Assembly (NCBI GenBank): GCA_018136815.1
Contig: CM030932.1
Coordinates: 3,460,614 to 3,524,613, forward strand
Reading direction: 5' to 3'
Source of the DNA: Isochrysis galbana
Taxonomy: Eukaryota > Haptophyta > Isochrysidales > Isochrysidaceae
DNA: 64,000 nt
The first letter of the stretch is position 1. Each line of letters begins with the position of its first letter. The notes under the pieces are model-generated. The model worked only from the letters and a program-made list of their open reading frames with translations, ran no database searches and was not told the origin of the DNA. Positions 1 to 10,102 of the stretch are shown piece after piece. Made by a program: the position numbers and the translations under genes.

Positions 1-48
<48 letters not shown>

Positions 49-80
49 CCCGCCCCCCCCCCCGCCCCCCCCCCCTCTTC
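1..80. repeat. CT microsatellite and C-run
   Basis: The window opens in a pure (CT)n tract of at least 44 bases, followed by C runs broken by single G bases. A purine-rich, G-dominated low-complexity stretch continues to about 460. Long open frames across it are composition artefacts and no gene is called here. Confidence 0.95.
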
Positions 81-881
81 TCTCTGTCTCCCTTGCATGC
101 TCTCCATCTCGCCCTTGTCTACGCTGAGCCAGGGGGTGTGGGGGGCTTTCCACCCCCTTGCATGCTCTCCTTCTCGCCCTCGTCTACGCTGAGAGAGAAG
201 GGGGGAAAGGGGGACGGGGAGGCAGGCAGAGAGGGAGGAAGAGGGGGTTGGGGGGGGGGGGGAGAACGGGAGGGAAAGGAGAGAGAGGAGGGGGGGAAGG
301 GGGGAAGAACAGAGAGGTTGGCAAGGGAGGGAGGTAGAGGGGGAGCGCTGGAGGTCTCTCCGAGAGTGAGGAAAAAGGATGGAAGCAAGCAGGAAGCAGC
401 AAAGATGAGGAAGAAACTTGGAGGTGGCAGGGTGTACGACATAAGAGACACTGTGTGTGGGAGAACCTGAGAAGCAGATGAAATAAGGAGTTGAGGCAGG
501 GTGGAGCTTAGGGAGAGAAAGAGAGGGAGTCAGCGCGCCTGTGGATTGTGGGCTGTGCACCACTGTCAATGCTGACAGGTGGAGACTACCATTGGGAGCG
601 ATGGAAGGAGGGCTTCATGCACCCTCTCTTCGAGACCGAGAAGTAGTTGCGACAGGGCTTCCTGTGATCACTTCACCTGGAGGGATGCTTAGATGGCTTG
701 AGTCGGGACGAGGGGGCTTGACACTGCCCGACGGCCAGTATAGACTACTCTGGGGGCGCCGCAGGGACAGTGAGGCCTTGGCGAAGGGATTGAACGTTCT
801 CATGGGGTGGGCATACAGCTTGGCGGGCTCGGCCCACGCATCCTCAGCTTAAGCGTACCGCGCCTGCGTGTCTCCGCGCAG

Positions 882-1970
882 GCCAGCCGGGAGTGGGCAA
901 GACGTGCCTCGTGTACCGCTACTTGTACAACACATTTGGAGAGACCATCTCGGTGTGGGCGTCGGCCGCAATGCGCTCGTTGACGCGTCGTGCTGCACAC
1001 GCTTGCGCACACTCATCCCCAGCACCGCTGCTCCCGCTCGCAGACGATTGGCGCCTCTTTTGCAATGAAGAAGATTGAGGCCAACGGGAGGCCATGCAAT
1101 CTAGGGATTTGGGTGTGTGCTGCTTCGACCAACGATGTTACATGTTCCCCCGCACGTCAGTACTGCGCCACCTCACACACGCCGATTTGTGCCGCCCTCA
1201 CACACCCCCGGTAGGACACTGCGGGTCAAGAGCGCTTCGACTCTTTGTCAAGCTTCTACTGCCGTGGAGCTCGCGCAGCCATCATATGTTTCGACCTCAC
1301 CGATAGGTCCGTCTATACTACGGCCCATGGCTGCATGGCCGGGTGGTAGTTGAGGCACCAGCGCGCTTCTTTTGGCATGCGCTGCTCCAAGGGACCACGA
1401 ACTCATGCTTGGCCCGTTGCGCTGACCTCAGGGCTTCGTTCGAGTGCCTTCAATCAAAATGGATCAAAAAGGTGCTAGAGGAGGCAGAGCCGGGCTGTCA
1501 CATTTGCTTGGTGGGCACCAAACTCGACTTGGTGCAGGCAGGGATGGCGACACGCGGAGTCGCCAAGGAGGTGAGGCGGTGATTACGCTTGTAACACTCG
1601 GCTTCTCAGCACAGCGCCTCGAATGCCTACTTGACACAAGTGCCTCTTATCCGTGCGTAGGAGGTCGCAGCAGTCGCAGCGAAGCACCAGGCGGACGTCT
1701 TCGAGACTTCCGCTAAAGCAGGGACAGGCGTGGCAGACATATTCCAGTGCGCTGTGCGGCCCGTTGGCTGCTCTCTCCTTAAAGACGACACCATGACTTG
1801 GGCCTTCAGTGTCTATACTCGCTTTCCTTTTTGAGTGGCTCTCTCCCATGCCCTCTTGTTATAGGTGTATCGTGGAGCATTTTCACTCACGTGCCAACGC
1901 AAACGGCAGCGCCAACAACGGCATATCGGTGGCCAGCCCTCAAGTGCGCGAGAACGGTGGCTGCTGCTGA
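882..1970 (+). CDS. Rab-family small GTPase (Rab24-like), N-terminal exon unresolved
   Basis: Membrane-traffic GTPase, spliced from 882-952, 1044-1112, 1215-1306, 1432-1570, 1661-1755 and 1865-1970. All G motifs are present in order: P-loop QPGVGKT, switch I region TIGASF, IWDTAGQERF, GTKLDL and ETSAKAG. The last exon ends GGCC-stop, a double-cysteine prenylation signal for membrane attachment. The segment between DTAGQERF and GTKLDL resembles Rab24. The last intron needs a GC donor at 1756, while the others are GT-AG. The first exon is missing: the frame ending near 806 closes with LNVLMG, a good beta-1 strand, but its phase to exon 882 is off by one base within a G run. The family assignment is firm; the Rab24 subclass is an inference. 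Confidence 0.85.
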
Positions 1971-2402
1971 TGAGCTACACTGCATAGTGAGCGAAGGCTC
2001 TTGAACTTGCGATATGCTTGCTGGCCACTCGCGCCTACTACAGGTGGTCATTGTACGCTTTGAATTTCCTTAGAGAATAGCCAGTGCGGGTGTCCCACAG
2101 ACTCTTGGGCTTGACTCTTGGGCTCGAGCTGCACTCGTGTCCGTACATCACATATCCCTCGGTGCAAGCTGAGGCCGGGCCCGGGCTGATGGGTCCGACG
2201 GTTCCGAGTGTTGGCGTGGCTCCGGGATAACTGCGACTTCATCCACGCAGTTGCTTGTTTAAAGCCTTCACGGGTGGGATGTAGAATTGGCGGACGTATT
2301 TGTGAACCGTTTCCAAATTCGTCTTCATAAGAAGCTGAAGCTGAAGATTCAGGTCTACCAGCACCTAGAGCGCACACGGCACTAGAATCTGCCACTCGAG
2401 AA
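1971..2402. other. Intergenic, no gene seen
   Basis: The sequence between the Rab stop codon and the LINE fragment holds only short open frames without recognisable motifs. The Rab 3-prime UTR presumably lies at its start. Confidence 0.5.
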
Positions 2403-3511
2403 AAACTATTGTTATAGTTTTAGCGATGGAGCGCGCTCCGCCGGCTCCCACCTCCCAGCCCACCACAGTCACGACGCCCCAACGGGGCCGCCCGAAGCCA
2501 CCGGAGCCCAAGGGCGCGCAGGCCGCCGCCCCTGCCCACGGCGACGTCGACATGCTCCCGCCTCCTCCCTCCGATCAGACCTCACAGAGGGTGGGAACAG
2601 GCAGAGCCCTGTTTCCCCCCAGAACAACAGAGCCAGACACAGGCTCAGCCGCCAGCAGCTTCTGCCGCCCAGCTACCCATGCAAGGACTCCCCATGGGTG
2701 TGGCAGCTCTGCTGCCACCTCCATGGAGGCAACTCCTACCAGCTGTGCACCCCTCGTGGGCGGGCACTTCGTCACACAACAATCAATCTTGGGAGCCTTT
2801 ACGGCTTCCAACCCTCCAAAGAACAGTTCTCAGAAATCATACGCCGAGGCGGCTGGCCCCAAGGGGAAGCAACCAGCAGGAGCACAAAAAGTCCAACCTC
2901 AACCCTCCCAGCAGCCTCAGCTGCCCTCGCGCAAGCGAGCGGACCCTCAATCGCACCCGAAGCCGACTCACACAAACACCACCCCACTTGCTCCCCCCCC
3001 TCTTGATGTGGAGGAGGAGCCGGAAGACACTCCCTTCTTCATTCAGCTAGCAGCTAGCTCAGCTAGCTGAGGACAAGAAGGATGTCAAAAGTGAGGACGT
3101 GGCAACCTTCATGAAATTCCTCCTATCCAAGCTGGACGGCTTGGATGCCACCCCGGACGGGATGGATAAAGGCCCCGCAAAGGCCCATGGATTTTTATGT
3201 CGATGAAGACGCCCACGACCAATTCAAAAGCGCCTACGGTGACAAGCTTCAAGCTGTCCTCTCGGGCGTCCCGCACGAGTTCGCGGTCACCTACGGGGCC
3301 TTAGCCGACTCGGCCCCTCGCAAATCGAGCGCTCTCCGTTCCTCCCTTAAGGAGGTGGCCACGTACATCGTATTTCGCATCTTTGACCCCGTCAAGGCGT
3401 ACAAGACAAAGACCCGACATCTGGCTAGCGCTTTGGAGCGCTAGGGCTTCCACGTACTAAAAAGGGCAACCAACAGCGAGCCAAAACTACCCTAGAAGGG
3501 ATCACGAAGGT
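2403..3511 (+). pseudogene. LINE ORF1 fragment (5-prime end copy)
   Basis: It begins with the family's 5-prime signature AACTATTGTTATAG, followed by an ORF1 start (MERAPPAPTSQP). A Pro/Gln-rich segment leads into the conserved part (FYVDEDAHDQFKSAYGDKLQ and RKSSALRSSLKEVATYIVFR). The same order is seen in the copy at 55.1 kb. Stops and a frame change break it near 3071 and 3144. Similarity ends abruptly at about 3511, just after the ITKV-like sequence, so the ORF1 C-terminus and all of ORF2 are absent. This is a decayed 5-prime piece and is not expected to be functional. Confidence 0.85.
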
Positions 3512-3519
3512 GGGAGTGG

Positions 3520-3735
3520 GTCTTTTTGTTACCAAAATCGGGTCTATTTTTGTTACCAAAAAATCGGGCGGCAATCGGATGGATCGAGGCTGAATCGAGA
3601 CTAAATCGAATAACGTTTTCATACAATCGACAATCGGTCATGAATCGGTTATGAATCGGTAGTGAATCGGCCCCGATTATGCCCCGATTTGAATCGGGGC
3701 CCGCTCCCGTCCGATTCACTACCGATTCACTAGCG
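3520..3735. repeat. Degenerate 11-bp repeats in opposing orientation
   Basis: Copies of TGAATCGGT-like 11-mers run on the plus strand (about 3631-3670) and as the reverse complement (about 3711-3733), around a GC-rich core. They are preceded by a short tandem of TTGTTACCAAAA units. The arrangement could extrude as a cruciform. No coding potential is seen. Confidence 0.7.
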
Positions 3736-3975
3736 GGTCCGTCAGTGGTCACCACCGCCCTGCTAGCCAACCTTCCGGCGGACGCGTGCGTCGACCGACT
3801 AGCGGACGCCGCCGTGTCACCTCTCCATGGACCGGACGGCCTACCCCTCATCACACGAGGCAAGGCTCGAATCATCTTTTCCGTGGGCGGCCGCCCTTTT
3901 CGCCACGTCTTCACCGTCATCGAGGCCCACAACCCACAACCATTGGTTCATCCAGACCCTCCCACTAGGCTCTAA
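3690..3975 (+). pseudogene. LTR-retroelement aspartic-protease fragment
   Basis: The frame reads AGPSVVTTALLANLPADACV and then GPDGLPLITRGKARIIFSV. This parallels the protease segment on the minus strand near 40.9 kb, where an intact DTGAGPSVVTTELL is present. Here the catalytic D-T-G is lost (DSLAGPSVV), and the fragment is cut off on both sides. It is a dead remnant of a retroelement polyprotein. Confidence 0.6.
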
Positions 3976-4282
3976 AGTCACCACAGCACCATGCACGCGA
4001 TTACGCCAAGCGGGGTTCGGGAAGCAGCAGCGGCCCTTCCTCGCTTCTTCTTAGCCCCCCGTGTGGCGTGGCCCTTCGCCCTTCCTCCCTCTTCGCTTGA
4101 TTGATTCCGCGGAGGTGATGCGAGCGCGCAAGATGGCGCGGCTCCGCGTCACTTACGTAGGGGTGGGGAGGGGAAGACAAAAAAAAACCGCGAGTCGCTT
4201 CTTCGGGCTGTTTTTTTTCTTGAGAAACTGGGCGAATTCCCCCCGCCCTTTTCCGTCCTTTCCGTCGCGGGGGGGGGGAGCG

Positions 4283-4821
4283 ATGACGTCCCCGGCCCAC
4301 CCTAACAGGCAGACCTTCGCCGCACTCCAGAAGGAGTGTGGCGGCGGTCCGCCCCTCCGCACGAGAGGGAATCGGTTGAGACGGTCCTAGCGGCCCTCTC
4401 ACCGGTCCCTCGACGTTCCCGCCATCCTCAGAGTCCGTTATTCCTTTTTCACCTGCCAGCATCCTGGTCGCTGCCCCCACCTCACCCACACCTCATGCCC
4501 CTGCCCAGTGACATGATGAACGGCGACCCGACGCGCTCCGACGCGCATCAAGAGCGCGAAAGCACTTATGCGGAGCTGCCCTGCCTCGCAATCACCCCAG
4601 CCGCTCGCTCCGAACCCGATGCATGCAAAGTGGAGCGCCCCCTCACCCACGCAAGTGCAAACCGCGCAGTATTCAACCTGTGCTCGGTCCAGGCGCTCGA
4701 GCAATGTTTACGACTCACAGAATCTTTCACGGGCGGCGTGTACGACTCTCTACCACCAAAGGAGCAGGACGCCCTTTTTGAGCTAGCTCGTCTAACGGTA
4801 AAGCCCACTAGCCTCCACTAG
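4283..4821 (+). pseudogene. Gag-like N-terminal remnant of an LTR retroelement
   Basis: ATG at 4283 gives MTSPAHPNRQTFAALQKE, which matches the start at 39945 (MATDPPDRPAFAALQREV). Both are preceded by similar leaders with A-runs and T-runs. The frame stops at 4390. An overlapping frame continues to 4821 with a helical segment (VQALEQCLRLTESFTGGVYD). Calling it gag is an inference from this pairing and from nearby protease sequence. Confidence 0.45.
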
Positions 4822-4875
4822 CCACTAGCCCTCCCTCTATATAGTAGTATTACTTTTATTTGATTGGGAAGTCGC

Positions 4876-4927
4876 AGTTCACTCTTAAGAGCTCATAGAC
4901 AAGTTCACTCTTAAGAGCTCATAGACA
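4876..4927. repeat. Tandem duplication, 26 bp x 2
   Basis: Two exact adjacent copies of a 26-bp unit beginning AGTTCACTCTTAAGAGCTCA occupy 4876-4901 and 4902-4927. Confidence 0.95.
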
Positions 4928-5458
4928 TCCCTATTTGGCTAAGTAGGTACGGGATGAGCGAGCAATCGACAAGGCTGACCACGCCGAGCTGGACAAATAC
5001 ATCGCCGTATGTAAAAGAATGTAGATATACGTTCAAATTATGGGCAGCTAGCTCGTGTCTCAACCCCACCATAACCACCGGTACCCAACCAGCAAAAAAA
5101 ACGCCGGTTGGCGACCATGAGCGGCTTTCAAGCGATCGCCAAAGTGGCAACGCTCAACTGAGCGGGCCCGTCGATTGCACCCGACCAAAAAATGAGATTT
5201 TTCGCCCCTCAGAGCGCGCGCGCGCGAAAGAACTAGAAGCTGAGACTTGGAAGGTGCATTCCTACCATCACAACAAAGTGTCCCATGCCATCATAAGGCC
5301 AATTGGGCCCAATTCTGAAAAGTCGATTTTTCCCCTCCCCACCCCTAACTTACGAGTCGAGCCATGCCGCCTTGGCGGCTGAAGAAGAAGCGGGGGCGAA
5401 GGTGCGAGCACAGGTGCGAAGCCGCAGGCGGAAGACGGAGGAGCGGAGGAGGTGGCGG
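4928..5458. other. Non-coding flank of the hAT element
   Basis: No gene is recognised. A short plus-strand reading near 4955 (DERAIDKADHAELDKYIA) may be more gag debris. The last eight bases (5451-5458, GGTGGCGG) are the left target-site duplication of the following transposon. Confidence 0.5.
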
Positions 5459-8400
5459 TAGGGGTTGGCAGAAATATCCGGATATATCCATTGGATATTT
5501 GGGCAGATTTTGGCAGGATTAGATATCTCCTGGATATTTGGGTGGGAGCCTTGGATACTTGACGGATATTTGGGTGGTCGAGGGGCGCCTGAGCGAAAAT
5601 AAAACCCCACAATCAAGAAAACAAAACCATTGAGGGGCTCGTGGCTGGCCAGGGGGTCACCAGCGAACGAGGTCCCATAGAAAGTAGACGGTGGATACGT
5701 GAATAAAGTGGCTGAATATGTAATGTTGTAGAAAAAAAATCTTCTTAAAAATTCCCGCTACATGCGCGGCGTGAGGTCGGGCATCTCCAGTGGAGTTTTG
5801 GACGGGGAACGAACGGCGAACGAGGGGCAGTGGGGCGGCGAGGCGCTCCTAGCGGCCCTAGTGTATTGGGTTGTAAGAGATCGTTAGACCTACAAAGAAC
5901 TCTTCCCTCAGGGAGGGAGCCTAGGCTGCTAGAGTGCAGCGACGCAGCGAACAACGACGGACAACGAACCTGAGGACAACAACCTACACCGACTCACGAA
6001 CACACCGGAATCATTCACCCAAACCAAGCAAATTATCCAGCAACCACGACCCCAAATCACCGATAACTCAAACACTCGCGAGAAAGACGGAGAGAGAGAG
6101 CGAGGGAGAGAGAGAGAGAGAGAGACTCCGCGGCGACGGCCGGAGCGTGTCTCCCTTTTAGCTTTCCGGCGGAGAGTCCGAAGAGGAACGTTATGTCGCG
6201 CGACCGCGGCGATCACTTCGGATACACATCGCAACGAGATATAATACTTGCGAACGAAGAAATCTTGCCGTTGAGCGTGAACCTTCTAGACGCTTCCATC
6301 GAGCAACCCTGAATAACAGCCAAGGGGAAGAAACACCAAAGGGGCCAAGGGCTTGCATGTTACTTGCATCTAGGGGAAAGATTCCCTCACCTAGGAAGCG
6401 AACCTACACCGGTCTCCAAGGGGAGATGGCAAATTAAACCTCGAAACCTCGAGTGGGTAGAGCACCTGACTCGCTCGCCAAACACCTTGACCGAGTAGAA
6501 AGAAGCAAGACCCTACAAGCCAAGGGTAGCGGACCTAGAGAATGTGAGAGGAAGTTTCCGCACGCCAACGCGAACGCCAAACGCGGGAAGACGACGAAAC
6601 CCTAACCAGGCTAAGCAGAACCTACGAAGAACAAGCCTGGACGACAACGAAAGTTAGCAAGTCCCAAGAAGGAACCGGAACCCAACGAGAAACGACAAAG
6701 ACCAAAAGCGTTCAATTATCCCCATCCCTGCCAGTTTTCCATGCGGTCGGAGTGATGGCGATTGGACGCCTTCCGCGTGTAGACTGATGGTGATTGAACG
6801 CTTTTCTATGCTGTGGGTGATGGTGATTGAACGCTTCTCGCCTAAGCCTTGCAAGAAGCCAAACAAGCCTTCACAAGGTAACCCGAGAGCCTGAGACGAA
6901 CGCGCAGCGAGCGACAGGCGACCTGTCTCCTTTAGGTCAAGATTGCCCGAAAGGAGGAAACCTGGAATCTAGACCTGACAAACAGGCTAGACGGAACGAA
7001 ACGAGAACTCGAATTCTAGATCGCTAGGGACGAATCCTACCAACCTAGATGTGCCTGAGCTTCACCGTGTGGCCGCACGGCGAAGCACCTGGAGATAAGA
7101 GCCTGGAAATCGCATCATCTAGGATGAATGCGACACCGGCACACGAAAAAAAAAACTTTTTAATATCCTCGCCTCGCCCGTGGCAATGGAAGACACTCAC
7201 GAAGCCACGCTCTTTCTCCTCCCACTCCCTCACTCCCTGCCTTGCGGCAACTCCCCTCGTGCTCTACTTAGGGGCCCGGGTCGTTTGGGGGGTCCGAGTT
7301 AAGCGGGGTGCACCTGTCCCCAACGGTATGTTCTCGCCTCCCTCCTGTTCCGTTGAGTGACCTGTTGATACTATGAGTGCTTCGGGGTGTAGTCGTACTA
7401 ATGTGTGCGTCCGTATATCCGGTATGTCCGTAATTATGGTCGATGTCATACGGTCGGAGCGGGTTGTCGTGTCTGTTCATGCGAGCCTCTCAGCTAGGCC
7501 GAGGGCTTCTGCTACGAGGCCAAATTCTTTACTTGGTTGTAGCCTACCTTGTTCATCCTTAGTAAATATAGGGCTGTTGAGTTCTGTCGCTTTTTTGATC
7601 TTAGGTTTTCTCCCCTGAGCGGCCTTATACGTGCGCATAGAATTGTAAGGATCCGGCGAGTTAGTGCCTCGGACCAGGGTGGCGAATCTTATCAGCGTGG
7701 ACTCCAGGACTGGTATATAGTGGTATTTGTGCGCCTCGAACTCTACTCTGTAGAAGTCTTTTATTATATGTTTCCATGCTATTATGTAGAGCGCTTTTAG
7801 GCTATCGGGAGTGTTCGTACCGGGGTATGCGAAGAGTCTATCTTTCACTTTCTGTGCACTCGATCTCTTAGCAGTAGGCGTGTGTTTTGTAAGGGCGTCT
7901 ATTGTTTCGAATATCGTTTTCGTCGCGGGGCACCACGCTAGATGGCACGAGTCTTCTCGGTGGCCGTGGCACAGTCTACATTTGTCTGTCGGGCTGTCTG
8001 GGAATCTGTTTCTAGTGCCGATCCTCCTGTGCGTGATATGTTTGAAGTGTAAGTGTTTATCCGTGTGTTTTAGCAACGGCATTGTGTATAGTCTAGCTAT
8101 GTGTTTCCATTCCTCTTTCGTGATGCTAAGTCTATTCTCCCACGCGGACCTCGCCGCTTGTGGGGCGTTTTTCCGATTCGTTTTGATCACTTCTTTGGTG
8201 ATGTCGGAGACGGAGATCGCGTCCAGCGCGATCCTTCCTTTTCGTATGGCGTATTCATCCGCTAGAGGGTATTCCATGAATCTCGGGCCTTTATATCCGC
8301 CCTCCCATTTTGCCGGTTGGTGGTAGTATTGGATTTCTTCGGCTTCCGCCACATTCCCGGTGCCGGCTATCTCTCCTAAATAATCGGTGTCAGCGTGTAG

Positions 8401-8869
8401 CCAGATGTTGTTGAATCTGCTTATGAATCTTTCGTCTTCCGTGACTCTAACTTCTCTGCGAGATAGCGCATCCCCTGGCTCCTGTGGCTGGGTGCCGCAA
8501 GCGTGCGGCTTCTCTCCTTTAGTGTCTTGGGGGGGGCGCTCTTTCGCTCGCTCTAACAGTCTTGTTGCATAATCTACGACTATGTCCCATGAGTCAAGAA
8601 AGTCCTTTTTATGTATCACGCGGCCTTCGTGCATGAAGGTTTCGGGCAGGTGCTCTACATATGCCGAGCACTCTTCCTTGCTGTACGGCCGACACCGGCA
8701 CACGAGCATGCGAGCATGGCGCAACAGCTATAGCGCGTGAACGCGTGTTGCTATTAATAACGCATGAGCCGGATATTTTTCTGGATATTTGGGTAGCTTG
8801 GTGGATATTTTGCGGATATTTTTGCTGGATATTTGGGTCCGATTTTTCGGATATTTCTGCCAACCCCTA
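5459..8869. mobile_element. hAT-like DNA transposon, non-autonomous, with nested LINE
   Basis: The ends are perfect terminal inverted repeats of 22 bp. The left end starts TAGGGGTTGGCAGAAATA and the right end is its reverse complement, ending at 8869. Exact 8-bp direct repeats GGTGGCGG flank it at 5451-5458 and 8870-8877. An 8-bp duplication with a TAGGG-type end is characteristic of the hAT superfamily. Sub-terminal GGATATTTGGGT-like motifs recur inside both ends. No transposase is recognisable in the 3.4-kb interior. The right half contains a minus-strand LINE ORF2 fragment, so the element was either invaded or is a composite. Confidence 0.85.
7477..8724 (-). pseudogene. LINE ORF2 C-terminal fragment
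   Basis: A 415-residue open frame matches the C-terminal region of ORF2 in the copy at 58.0-59.2 kb. Shared segments include EECSAYVEHLP, MEYPLADEYAIRKG and the zinc-knuckle-like CRLCHGHREDSCHLAWC, followed by a helical tail (IAWKHIIKDFYRVEF). Endonuclease and reverse-transcriptase domains are missing. The frame is unbroken, suggesting a fairly young insertion of a sister subfamily. About 300 bases downstream on the minus strand may be its 3-prime UTR. Confidence 0.8.
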
Positions 8870-9008
8870 GGTGGCGGTGGCCAGACTATGGGGCGCCAAG
8901 CAGCTATAGTAGCCTATCCCCTATTATGTTTATGAGAGTGAGTGTGAGTGCCATGACGACTTCTTCCTAGACAATAAACAATCGCATTGACAAATACAAC
9001 TTTGGCAA

Positions 9009-9185
9009 CCTAGATGGGAAATACAGTGCAGGGGCCTGCAAACACAAACACAAACACAGCCAAATACATTTCAAATACATTATTCGATGCCTACAACCCA
9101 GTACCAGGACGCACTTCAAATACAGCCAAGTACATATGTATTTGGTCTCTGGCCAAATACGGTAAATACGTATTTCCCATCTAGG
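9009..9185. mobile_element. 177-bp MITE
   Basis: An AT-rich insert in GC-rich surroundings. It has terminal inverted repeats CCTAGATGGGAAATAC, and near-identical 8-bp flanks TTTGGCAA (9001-9008) and TTTGGTAA (9186-9193). It carries internal CAAATAC repeats and no coding capacity. Size, inverted ends and 8-bp duplication fit a hAT-type miniature element. Confidence 0.75.
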
Positions 9186-9277
9186 TTTGGTAATGACAAT
9201 AATATGTAGCTGTGTATGGTCTCGGCCTGGGGTTTATGATCTACTCCGGTTGAGGCTCGTTGGGAAGAGAGAGGAGG

Positions 9278-9418
9278 ATCGCACCACATTTTCTGACGAT
9301 GATTTTCGGGGGGACAGGTGGGCCCCCTGGGAGTTTGTTGTGGGCTTTGGAGAATGGTCGAAAAATGTCACCCCCCCCATTAGTATTCGTACTTCAAAAT
9401 CCCTGTTTGACCGGCCTA
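9278..9418. repeat. Dispersed ~140-bp repeat
   Basis: Related blocks lie at 41859-41996 and 42042-42181. All start at a TCGCACC motif, contain GA(C/A)GA(T/G)(T/G)ATTTTCG-like sequence, and end in CTGTTTGACCG(C/G)CCTA. The function is unknown; this may be a MITE or part of an LTR. Confidence 0.6.
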
Positions 9419-10102
9419 GTATACTTAATACCCCGCCGGCGCAAGCAGTGACGAAACGCCGAGAGCGCGACGGCGGCGGGCGGGTTCGTCCGTAGAAGTT
9501 AGAGAGGGCGGCGAGGAGGCTCCGGGCGGAGAGAGAGAGAGGGCGCGACGAGGAGAGAGGAAGGAGAGAGGCGGCGGCTCTTCTCTTTCTCTAGTGTGAT
9601 TATTTCTCTACTCTGCCTTCTCTCTCCTCTCTCCTCTCCATCTCCCTTGCTGGGAGCTTCCCGATCTTTGCCCTCTATCAACCAGTCATATATTCACGTA
9701 TCTTGGTTGACTTATCCGTTCACGGATCTCCTGCTTTCCACGTCTTCGTCGTCTTCTTCCACTCCTATCGCCTCTCCCCCCCCCCGGTCTATTTTCTATT
9801 TTCGTATTGATTTGGTCTCAAAGACTGATCTCCTCCCCCTCCAAGCACTCAAAACCTCCCGGACTTATTCTGAAATGACCCTTTTTATTAGCTATCGGGT
9901 GCTGCCCCGCGCTCTCTCTCTCGCTCTCTCTCGCTCTCTCTCCCTCCTCCCCTCCCTCCCCCTCTCTCTCCCCCCACCCCCATTCCTTCTTCCCCCACAT
10001 CCCATTCTTCCCTTTTTCTTACCCGAAACTCCGCGATCTATTATTCACTCTCCTTTGGCGCGCGCTCTCTCTCTCTCCTCTCTCCCCCCTCTCTCTCTCG
10101 CG

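Noticed and set aside
6420-6510. Possible tRNA D-arm (GTGGGTAGAGCACCTGACTC)
   Set aside because: No B-box or acceptor stem follows at tRNA distance.
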